Source of the DNA: Sphingomonas sp. AOB5
GTDB taxonomy: Bacteria > Pseudomonadota > Alphaproteobacteria > Sphingomonadales > Sphingomonadaceae
Reading direction: 5' to 3'
Length of the DNA: 64,000 nt
NCBI RefSeq assembly: GCF_029433115.1
Contig: NZ_JARNTV010000015.1
Coordinates: 16,038-80,037 of the forward strand
Translations under genes and position numbers: made by a program
Shown: positions 17,000 to 24,327 of the stretch, in pieces
How positions within the stretch are numbered: position 1 is the first letter of the stretch
Layout: each line of letters opens with the position of its first letter
Notes under the pieces: model-generated
Database searches by the model: none
The model's input: the letters and a program-made list of their open reading frames with translations, nothing else
Told to the model about the DNA's origin: nothing

Positions 17000-18840
17000 G
17001 CATCGCCCAGAACGGAACGCGCCGCGACTTCCTGTTCCGTTCGGCGGCCACCGCCACGCTGATGTTGCCCGCGACGGCGCGTGCCGCGGCGCCTGCACTG
17101 GTCGCCCGCACGCCGATGGCGGCGCCCGAATGGGCCACGCTCCAGCGCGAACTGCTCCGCCGCAATGCCGAGGCGTGCGAGGCCTTCTATGCCAGCTATG
17201 TCGACCGCAAGGGCTGGCTGAAGGTGTTCGAGCGCTGGGGCGCGAACGATGGTCCCGACGATGCGGCCGAAGCGACCAACGACTGGGCGATCCTGCACGC
17301 GCTGGGCGGATCGGACCGGATCCTGACGCTGACCCACAGCTTCTGGGAAGGGCATCTCAAGCAGTACACGGCGATGCGGACCGTCGAGACCCCGGCGGCG
17401 CGGCGCGGCATGTATTATCGCGAATTCCCGGTCCAGATGGACTGGCAGCACAACAGCGAAGGCCTCACCACCTTCAATTGCATGGGGCTTTCGACCCCGC
17501 GCGATGCGAAGCTGTTGGCGCGCACCCGCCGCTATGCCGATTTCTACACCGGCGCGGACAAGTCGGTGCGGAACTACGATCCGAAGCTGCGGATGATGCG
17601 CAGCATGATGAATGGCAGCCGCGGCCCGATGCTGCGCGATGCGACAGCGCTCGACTGGGCGGGCGATCCGTTCGAGGCCGGCGCGCGCTTCCATATGGAG
17701 CATGGCGAGACGACCTATCAGGAAACGCTCGATCACTATGTCGAGTATACCGATGTGGTCGGCGACAATCCCTTGAACCTTCAGGCGACCACGCTGGGCC
17801 TGAACGCGTACGCACTGGGCGCGGGCGAGCGGTTCCGGCGATGGGCGCTCGACTATCTCGATGCCTGGGTGGATCGCGCCAAGGCCAATGGCGACATGCT
17901 GCCGAGCAAGATCCTGCCCGACGGCAAGATCGCGCCGGACTGGTGGGGCGGCGTCTATGGCTGGGGCTTCTCGCCCATCGCGACGCCGGGCAAGCGCGAG
18001 GATCGCAACCGCGTACCGCGTTCGATCACCGCCTTCCTCAACGGCACGCTGCTGACCGGCGATTCGGCTTATATCGACGTGTGGCGCCGCCAGAATGCGC
18101 GGATCAACGAGGCCGGGCGGCAGAAGGACGGCAAGTTCGAGGCGCCGACCATGTATGGCGCCGAAGGCTGGTACAGCTTCAAGCCCGGCCCCTATCGCAC
18201 CAACGGGTTCGAGATCTGGTATGTCAGCCAGCGCGCCGACGATCGCGCGGCGGCGGGCGATCATCCTTGGGTCTCGTTCCTCGAAGGCGGCAATCCGGAC
18301 TATCCGGTGCAGGCGCTGAACAAGGATCTGAAGCGCGTCGCGGATCGCGTCGCGGCGCGCGAGGCGGACACGACCACGGCCGATACGCGGCTGGCCGACT
18401 GGCCGATCGACAAGAACCCGGCGAGCGTCACCAGCCTGATCCAGCTGATGACCGGCGGCATGCACATCGCCCGCCCGCCCTGGACCTCGACTTCGCCCAA
18501 TCAGGGCGGCGTGCCGTTCCATTGCCGGCTGCGCTATTTTGACGCGGAGAAGCGCCGCGCGGGCGTGCCGGAGGATGTCGCGGCGCTGGTGCATGCGATG
18601 GGCGATACCTCGGCCGAGGTGACGCTCGTCAATCTGGGCAAGGCGCGGCGCACGGTGATCGTGCAGGGCGGCGCCTATGCCGAGCACGCAATCGAGAGCG
18701 TGACGATGGACGGCGCGCCGATGGCCGTCGGCGGGCGCGACTTCACGCTGCGGCTGGAGCCGGGCTGCGGCACGCGGCTGAAGCTGGCGATGAAGCGCTA
18801 TGCCAACCGGCCGACTCTGGCGTTTCCCTGGGATCGCTGA
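16996..18840 (+). CDS. Tat-exported protein of unknown function, possible alpha/alpha-toroid fold
   Basis: 614 residues. TRRDFLFRSA is a twin-arginine leader, with processing expected after ATARA. I do not recognise the family. The body is rich in Trp, Tyr, Arg and acidic residues in helical stretches (EWATLQRELLRRNAEACEAF, TNDWAILHALGGSDRI, WWGGVYGWGFSPIATPG), reminiscent of (alpha/alpha)6 barrels found in glycosidases, polysaccharide lyases and unsaturated-uronyl hydrolases, with a C-terminal beta-rich part (AEVTLVNLGKARRTVIVQGG). It overlaps the GudP-like permease, whose stop is at 16999, so a periplasmic or surface step that liberates the imported sugar acid is plausible. This is inference from context and composition. 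Confidence 0.75.
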   Translation: MSIAQNGTRRDFLFRSAATATLMLPATARAAAPALVARTPMAAPEWATLQRELLRRNAEACEAFYASYVDRKGWLKVFERWGANDGPDDAAEATNDWAILHALGGSDRILTLTHSFWEGHLKQYTAMRTVETPAARRGMYYREFPVQMDWQHNSEGLTTFNCMGLSTPRDAKLLARTRRYADFYTGADKSVRNYDPKLRMMRSMMNGSRGPMLRDATALDWAGDPFEAGARFHMEHGETTYQETLDHYVEYTDVVGDNPLNLQATTLGLNAYALGAGERFRRWALDYLDAWVDRAKANGDMLPSKILPDGKIAPDWWGGVYGWGFSPIATPGKREDRNRVPRSITAFLNGTLLTGDSAYIDVWRRQNARINEAGRQKDGKFEAPTMYGAEGWYSFKPGPYRTNGFEIWYVSQRADDRAAAGDHPWVSFLEGGNPDYPVQALNKDLKRVADRVAAREADTTTADTRLADWPIDKNPASVTSLIQLMTGGMHIARPPWTSTSPNQGGVPFHCRLRYFDAEKRRAGVPEDVAALVHAMGDTSAEVTLVNLGKARRTVIVQGGAYAEHAIESVTMDGAPMAVGGRDFTLRLEPGCGTRLKLAMKRYANRPTLAFPWDR

Positions 18841-18908
18841 GGCTGAAACTTCACACTAGCTTCACACTGACCCGGATGGTTTGAGCGAGGCGGTTTCTCC
18901 ATTCCTGC

Positions 18909-18997
18909 GTCACCCTGAACTTGTTTCAGGGTCCATTTCTCCACCGGCGCTGTCATCGCTTGTTGGGCGATGGATGCTGAAACAAGTTCAGCATGAC
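18909..18997. repeat. Palindromic intergenic repeat (REP/BIME-like), two inverted units
   Basis: Two inverted copies of a unit with core CTGAACTTGTTTCAG: left hairpin CCCTGAA-CTTGT-TTCAGGG at 18913-18931 and right hairpin TGCTGAA-ACAAG-TTCAGCA at 18975-18993, each flanked by GTCA and TCCAT-like bases. It sits in the 256-bp gap between convergent genes. The structure is that of a REP doublet; it may act in mRNA 3'-end protection or termination for both genes. Confidence 0.75.
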
Positions 18998-19034
18998 GGA
19001 AGGGGAAAGCGGGGTTCGCTGGCAATATCAAAGA

Positions 19035-19058
19035 GCGGTCGGAAACAACACCGACCGC
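19035..19058 (-). terminator. Weak hairpin downstream of the carboxylesterase
   Basis: GCGGTCGG (19035-19042) pairs perfectly with CCGACCGC (19051-19058) around an 8-base loop. On the minus strand it is followed by TCTTTGATATT, a poor U-tract, so termination is possible but not certain. Confidence 0.4.
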
Positions 19059-19096
19059 GCGAGCCAAGCAGGCGAAGTCCAACATTGCAAGCGGGG

Positions 19097-20644
19097 TCAG
19101 CCGCCCGGCTTGATATAGGGGGCGACCGACCAGAGCAGCCGTTCCTCGCGGCGCGGATCGCCTTCGACATGGGTGTCGGTGTCGAAGATCATCGTCAGCC
19201 GCTTCTCGAGATCGAACTTCGGCCATGCCGGGATGCTGGCGCAATTCGGATCGCCGGTGCGGGCGAAGGCGATGAAGCTGTCCGCCATCCGGCCCGCGAG
19301 CAATCGTGCCGCGGCGCTGTCGCCGGTGCGCGATCCGGGTGCGGTCGTGTTGTCGAACACCAGGGGGATATCGAGCGTGTGGAACGCGCCCAGCACGCCG
19401 CCAGCCTCGGGCGCGGGGAAGTCGAGCTGGTACATCCAGGTCGGCGCGCCGATCCGCGCACGTTCCTCGGCCTGGATCAGATGGCCGGGCCAGGATCGGC
19501 CCGCGGTGGTCGCGGCGAGCAGGATCTGGCCGGGCGTCTTGTCCGGGTAAATCTCGCGGTAGCGGCGCACGACCCAGTCGGGCGCGACATCCTTGGTGAT
19601 CTGCGAATCGATCCGGCCGGGCAGATTGTCCCATGTCGTGTCGCCGGCCTTCAGCCAGTTGGCGATCCACAGCCCGGTCTCGTCATGGGTGTTGCCGACG
19701 ATCAGCGGGATATGCGCTGCCTCGCGCGGGGCATCGGGGACGAAGGGATGGCGGGGGAGGGCGCCATGATCGAGGGTGGAGACGAAGCTGATCTCGCCCT
19801 TGCCCTCCAGTGGATCGGTCATGCCCATCGCCTCGACCAGCCGCTCGAGCGGCAGCATGGCGAGTTCTGCGACGGTCGCGGCGCCTGCTTTTGCCATCCA
19901 TGCCTGCGCGCGCTTCGTGGCGTTGCGCGGGCCTGCGGCAGTGACGTGCTGGCCGCTCATCGTCGCGACGCGGTGGATCAGCGGGCGAGCCTCGGGCATC
20001 GCCATCAGGGTGATCGCCTTGCCGCCGCCGCCCGACTGGCCGAACACCATCACGCAGTTCGGGTCTCCGCCGAACCCCGCGATATTGTCGCGCACCCATT
20101 GCAGCGCCAGCACGATATCGAGATTGCCGACATTGCCCGATTCCGCCGGTCCGCCGAGCTGGGCGAGATAGGCATAGCCGAGTGCCGCCAGCCGGTGATT
20201 GAGCGTCACCACCACCACATCACCGCGCCGGACGAGGTTGGTGCCGTCGTAGAGCGGATCCGATCCCGAGCCGTGCGCATGCGCGCCGCCATGGAGATAG
20301 ACCATCACCGGGCGCTTCGCGGCATCCAGCGCGGGGGTCCAGATATTGAGGAACAGGCAGTCCTCGCTGGTCGGTTCCTCGGCCTTGGTCTGGGGTGCCG
20401 CCGCGCCGTAACGCGTAGCGTCGGCGATGCCGGTCCATGGTTGCGGTGGCCGCGCGCGCTGGAAGCGGCGTTGCCGCGTGTCCGCGCCGTAGCCATTGCC
20501 GTTGGAGATCAGCACGCCGTTCTTGCGGCTTCCGCGCACCCGGCCATGGCGGGTCGCCGCGACCGGATCGCCCTTGGCGGGGCCGGCCCAGGCTGCGGCA
20601 GGCAGCAGCAATGCGCCGCCGATCAGGCCGCGCCGGTCGATCAT
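19097..20644 (-). CDS. Type B carboxylesterase with twin-arginine leader
   Basis: 515 residues. DRRGLIGG then a hydrophobic stretch ending AAAWAGP is a Tat-type signal. The COesterase marks are SEDCLFLNIW (about residue 93), the oxyanion VYLHGGAHAHGSG, nucleophile S204 in FGQSGGGG (more usually GESAG), and a catalytic-His region near GAFHTLDIPLVFD. It hydrolyses an unknown ester outside the cytoplasm. The ATG at 20644 overlaps the stop of the LysR gene (ATGA), making it the last gene of the PrpD/KdgD/LysR/esterase run. It is only distantly like the esterase at 3451-5109 by eye. Confidence 0.88.
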   Translation of the reverse strand: MIDRRGLIGGALLLPAAAWAGPAKGDPVAATRHGRVRGSRKNGVLISNGNGYGADTRQRRFQRARPPQPWTGIADATRYGAAAPQTKAEEPTSEDCLFLNIWTPALDAAKRPVMVYLHGGAHAHGSGSDPLYDGTNLVRRGDVVVVTLNHRLAALGYAYLAQLGGPAESGNVGNLDIVLALQWVRDNIAGFGGDPNCVMVFGQSGGGGKAITLMAMPEARPLIHRVATMSGQHVTAAGPRNATKRAQAWMAKAGAATVAELAMLPLERLVEAMGMTDPLEGKGEISFVSTLDHGALPRHPFVPDAPREAAHIPLIVGNTHDETGLWIANWLKAGDTTWDNLPGRIDSQITKDVAPDWVVRRYREIYPDKTPGQILLAATTAGRSWPGHLIQAEERARIGAPTWMYQLDFPAPEAGGVLGAFHTLDIPLVFDNTTAPGSRTGDSAAARLLAGRMADSFIAFARTGDPNCASIPAWPKFDLEKRLTMIFDTDTHVEGDPRREERLLWSVAPYIKPGG

Positions 20645-21531
20645 GCGCCGGCGGTCTGGGCGCAGAGCAGGCGCATCGGTTCGAGCGCCGGATTGGTGTT
20701 GTCGCGGCGCCAGACCATGTGGAGTTCGACCGGGTTCTCCGGCTCGGCCTTCAGCGCGCGGAACTGGACGTCCATCAGGTGCAGCCCCGATGCCGATTGC
20801 GGGACCAGAGCGGCGGCGAGACCGGCATGGACCAGTCCCAGCATCGAATGGATCTGGGTCACGTGCTGCAGATAGTTGGGCGATACGCCGGCATCGTCGA
20901 ACAGCCGCACCAGCATGTCGTGGAAATAACCCGCGCCCTGTCGCGCATACATGATCAGCGGCTCGCCATCGAAATCGGACAGCTCGAAGCTGGGCTTGGA
21001 CTGGCGCGGATCGCCGGGGGGCAGTGCCACGACCAAAGGCTCGCGCAGCACGCACAACGTATCGAACTCGTGCCGGTCGATCGGCGGGCGGACGAAACCG
21101 ATATCGATCAGCCCGGTCAGCAGTGCATCGACCTGCTCGCCGGTCACCATCTCGTGCAGTTCGAGATCGATATTGGGGAGGCTCGCGCGGGCATTCGCCA
21201 CGATCTGCGGCACGAGGCTGTAGCCCGAGACGGCGGTGAAGCCGATCGAGACCTTGCCGGTATCGCCCTTCGCCACGCGGCGCGCGGAAAGCGATGCGCT
21301 TTCGGCGAGGCGGACGATACGCCGTGCCTCAATCAGGAAGACATGCCCCGCCGGGGTCAGACTCACCTGGCGGCTGGTGCGTTCGAGCAGGGTGACGCCC
21401 AATATGCGCTCAAGCAGCTGGATCTGCCGGCTGAGCGGGGATTGGGTCATGTTCAGACGCTGCGCAGCGCGGCCGAAATGGAGTTCCTCGGCCGCGGCGA
21501 CGAAGCAGCGGAGCTGGCTAAGCTCGAACAT
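20641..21531 (-). CDS. LysR family transcriptional regulator
   Basis: 296 residues from the ATG at 21531, which gives the usual LTTR start MFELSQLRCFVAAAEELHFG; HTH AAQRLNMTQSPLSRQIQLLE follows at residues about 18-40 and a substrate-binding domain fills the rest. An upstream ATG at 21567 would overlap the KdgD stop as ATGA and add 12 residues, so coupling by that start is possible. LysR proteins activate catabolic operons when bound to a pathway intermediate. It is encoded inside the operon it probably controls, which is unusual since most LTTR genes are divergent from their target. Candidate targets are the PrpD/KdgD/esterase genes and the TBDR at 24328. Confidence 0.88.
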   Translation of the reverse strand: MFELSQLRCFVAAAEELHFGRAAQRLNMTQSPLSRQIQLLERILGVTLLERTSRQVSLTPAGHVFLIEARRIVRLAESASLSARRVAKGDTGKVSIGFTAVSGYSLVPQIVANARASLPNIDLELHEMVTGEQVDALLTGLIDIGFVRPPIDRHEFDTLCVLREPLVVALPPGDPRQSKPSFELSDFDGEPLIMYARQGAGYFHDMLVRLFDDAGVSPNYLQHVTQIHSMLGLVHAGLAAALVPQSASGLHLMDVQFRALKAEPENPVELHMVWRRDNTNPALEPMRLLCAQTAGA

Positions 21532-21563
21532 GGCCCCGCTGTATCGCAAGCCCTGCCATGCTG

Positions 21564-22502
21564 TCACGCGGCGTGCGCGACCGTCTTGGCCGAAGCCCGT
21601 TCGATCAGTGCGCGCAGTTCGTCGTCTTCAGCCTGGGTCAGGTCGGTCAGCGGGCTGCGGACCGGACCGGCGTCGCGGCCGACCATGCGCATGCCCGCCT
21701 TGACGATCGACACCGCATAGCCGCGGCCGCGATTGCGCAGCAGGATATAGGGCAGCACGAAATCGCGCAGGCGGTCCATCACCTCGTCGTTCCGCCCGGC
21801 GCGGACCGCGGCATAGAAGTCGAGTGCCCATTCGGGCATGAAGTTGAAGATCGCCGAGGAGTAAGTGGTGACGCCCATCGTCAGATAGGGAACGGCGAAG
21901 GTCTCGGCGGTGGGCAGGCCGCCGATATAGGTCAGCCGGTCGCCCATCCGCGCATAGATGCGGGTCATCAGCTCGATATCGCCTACGCCGTCCTTGTAGC
22001 CGACCAGATTGGGGTTGCGCTCGCAGAGCTTCGCCAGCGTCTCGTCGTTCACCACAGCGTTGTCGCGGTTATAGACGATCACGCCGAGGCCGGTGGAACG
22101 GCACACGGCTTCGATATGTTCGGCAAGCCCGTCCTGGCTCGAACCGACCAGATAGGGTGGGAGCAGGAGGAGACCGTCGGCGCCTGCGCCTTCGGCGTTG
22201 CGGGCGATGCCCGTCGCGATGGCGGTGCCATAGCCGCAGCCCGAGATAACCGGGACACCAGCCTTGCGCTCGGCAACCGCGGCGCGGACGACGGTGGTGA
22301 CTTCGTCGGGGGTCAGCGAGAAGAATTCGCCGGTGCCGCCGGCGGCGAACAGGCCCGACAGCTCGTAGGACAGCATCCATGCGCAATGCGCACGATAGGC
22401 GGCTTCATCGAATGCGCCATCGGCATCGAAATGCGTGACGGGGAAAGAGAGAAGGCCGGTGCCAAGCGTGCGGGCCATTTCGGCCGGACCCATCGTCGTC
22501 AC
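21564..22502 (-). CDS. kdgD: 5-dehydro-4-deoxyglucarate dehydratase (KdgD)
   Basis: 312 residues, DHDPS/NAL TIM-barrel family. [16 protein letters not shown] and [16 protein letters not shown] match the KdgD branch rather than DapA. The Schiff-base lysine is K170 in VGYKDGVGD and the catalytic tyrosine Y144 is in VIVYNRDN. The enzyme dehydrates and decarboxylates 5-dehydro-4-deoxy-D-glucarate to 2,5-dioxopentanoate (2-oxoglutarate semialdehyde), leading to 2-oxoglutarate. The GTG at 22502 is chosen because AGGAG sits 6 bases before it. It follows the exported PrpD protein by 122 bases and overlaps LysR. Neither glucarate dehydratase nor semialdehyde dehydrogenase is present here, so these must lie elsewhere. 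Confidence 0.9.
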   Translation of the reverse strand: MTTMGPAEMARTLGTGLLSFPVTHFDADGAFDEAAYRAHCAWMLSYELSGLFAAGGTGEFFSLTPDEVTTVVRAAVAERKAGVPVISGCGYGTAIATGIARNAEGAGADGLLLLPPYLVGSSQDGLAEHIEAVCRSTGLGVIVYNRDNAVVNDETLAKLCERNPNLVGYKDGVGDIELMTRIYARMGDRLTYIGGLPTAETFAVPYLTMGVTTYSSAIFNFMPEWALDFYAAVRAGRNDEVMDRLRDFVLPYILLRNRGRGYAVSIVKAGMRMVGRDAGPVRSPLTDLTQAEDDELRALIERASAKTVAHAA

Positions 22503-22624
22503 AATCTTCTCCTCAGCACCACGCCTCGTCCGGGCGAAGCCTGTTAGCTATTGTGTCGAAGGCGCATCGTCCAAACCAAAGCCGCGATGGATCGATGCAC
22601 AGCTTGGCTTGATCGAGGTTGGGT

Positions 22625-24157
22625 CTATCCGGCGAGGAGCGGCTTCAGGGCAGTCAATGCCGGACGGGACTTGAGGTGAAGGCCGAGGATTGCCGCCGCC
22701 AACCGCTCGGATCGTGCGTGGGGCATTTTCGCCGCGGCGGTCTGGCGGTGGAACTTGGCGAGGATCTCCGCTTCGCTGCTGATCTGCTTCATCGGGTGGC
22801 GCGAGGCGATGGGGACGTGCGCGGACTCGGTGCGCCCGTCGGCCAGCTCGACGGTAACGCGGGAGCCGCGCATGCCTGCCGGAAGCGGCGCCAGCTTCGA
22901 CTTTGCCGCGAGCATCGCGATCTGCGGGCTGCGCACCATCGCGTCGTCATAATGATCCAGCCACATCGATCCGCGCAGCAGTGCGTTCACACTAGCGAAC
23001 TGGTAGCTGAAATTGGCGTCGGCATGCGCGTCGCGGCCGATCACGAACGGCTTGGCGACGAAGCCGGTCAGCGATCCGGCGGGATATTCGATGGTGATCG
23101 ATTTCGCGGCCAGCACATCGGCCTCGCTCAGCCTTCCGGGTTCGCGCAGCGCCAGCCCCGCCTCGATCCCGCAATGCGTCGCCATGCAGGCGGGATAGGG
23201 CTTGAAATAGGCTTCGCCATGGAAGCGTTTCCCCAGGTCCGCGCTGAGGATTTCGGGCCGTGCGCAGCCGGCGGTATATTGGGCATAGAAGCCATAGGGG
23301 GCGAGCAGCGCATCGCCGATGCCAGTCCAGCCGCGCTTCGCCAGTTCGGCGGAAAGGATCGCGGCGCGCGCGACCAACCCCTGCGGCAGTTTGAAGTCGG
23401 TCGCGCCGTCCCAGATATTCTGGACCGTGCCCGCAATCTGATCGACGCAGATGCCGAATGCGTCGCGCATCTGGATCGGCGACAGCTTGAGCAGACGTCC
23501 GGCGATGGCAGTGGCGGCGATGGCGCTGAACACCGGCGCGCCGTCCCAGCCCTGTTCGAAGTCCAGCCCCGCCGCGACCAGCATCCGCGCGGCGATATCG
23601 TCGCCGATGGTGAGGGCGGCCAGCAGTTCGGGACCGGTCGCGCCTTCGCGCTCGGCAAGGGCGAGGGCGGTCATCACCGTGGTGGGCGAATGGTGCGAGG
23701 GGACCGAGGCGCGATCGATCACCACGGTCATCACTTCGAAGTCATAGGCGCGCGCGGAGACGGCGTTGAGCAGGGCGGCCTGTGCGGCGGGCAGGCGGAA
23801 GGGATAACCGATCACCGTCGCTTCGCCCTTGCCGCCGCTGTCGCGCAGCACATCGGCCAGAGCGGATGCGCGCGGGTGCACCGTGCCGCCGAATGCGCAG
23901 CCAATGGTGTCGAGCAGGCGGTGGCGGGTGGCGAGCAGCGCGGCGGGGTCGATCGCTTCGAACGGGCAAGTTGCGGCATGGGTCGCCAGCAGATCGGTGA
24001 TGCCCGGCTTCTCGCCGCTGCGCCGGTTGACGAAGCTGCCGCCGGACTTAAGCAGGCTGCCGTCCTGCGGCGGCGCGTCCTGCGCCTTTGCGCCCGCTCC
24101 TATGATCGCGGCGGGTGCGATCATCGCCCCCGCGCCCAGCACTTGCCTGCGTCGCAT
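22625..24157 (-). CDS. MmgE/PrpD family protein with twin-arginine leader
   Basis: 510 residues. RRRQVLGAG plus a hydrophobic run ending AGAKAQ is a Tat signal, unusual because MmgE/PrpD enzymes (2-methylcitrate dehydratase, cis-aconitate decarboxylase) are normally cytosolic. The body has the family pattern RHRLLDTIGCAFGGTVHPRA near residue 75, a DDIAARM stretch after TIGD, and YKPYPACMATHC-like FKPYPACMATHCGIEAGL. The ATG at 24157 follows GGGAGAGTGGT. It is the first gene of the minus-strand run that includes KdgD. A dehydratase or decarboxylase acting on a polycarboxylate in the periplasm is the family-based guess. A paralogue with the same kind of leader lies at 33104-34597. Confidence 0.87.
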   Translation of the reverse strand: MRRRQVLGAGAMIAPAAIIGAGAKAQDAPPQDGSLLKSGGSFVNRRSGEKPGITDLLATHAATCPFEAIDPAALLATRHRLLDTIGCAFGGTVHPRASALADVLRDSGGKGEATVIGYPFRLPAAQAALLNAVSARAYDFEVMTVVIDRASVPSHHSPTTVMTALALAEREGATGPELLAALTIGDDIAARMLVAAGLDFEQGWDGAPVFSAIAATAIAGRLLKLSPIQMRDAFGICVDQIAGTVQNIWDGATDFKLPQGLVARAAILSAELAKRGWTGIGDALLAPYGFYAQYTAGCARPEILSADLGKRFHGEAYFKPYPACMATHCGIEAGLALREPGRLSEADVLAAKSITIEYPAGSLTGFVAKPFVIGRDAHADANFSYQFASVNALLRGSMWLDHYDDAMVRSPQIAMLAAKSKLAPLPAGMRGSRVTVELADGRTESAHVPIASRHPMKQISSEAEILAKFHRQTAAAKMPHARSERLAAAILGLHLKSRPALTALKPLLAG

Positions 24158-24327
24158 ACCACTCTCCCGATGATGCAAGCGTGCGCCGGAAACGGGCCAT
24201 TGCTCTTGTCTCAAGAGGAACCGTTATGGCGCATTGCAAACCGCGATTAGGGCGCTTCGAGGCAAGCGGGCCGCGGCCGCGACCGGTTAGTGACGGACAA
24301 AACCGAAACTGATTATGGGAGGGCTAT
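24158..24327. promoter_or_regulatory. Divergent regulatory region with dyad CTCTTG-TCT-CAAGAG
   Basis: 170 bases between the PrpD operon (minus) and a TBDR (plus). A perfect 6-bp-arm dyad spans 24203-24217 and is the best operator candidate, perhaps for the LysR or MarR regulators encoded on either side. AGGGCT before the ATG at 24328 serves the TBDR. No promoter boxes could be fixed. Confidence 0.4.
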
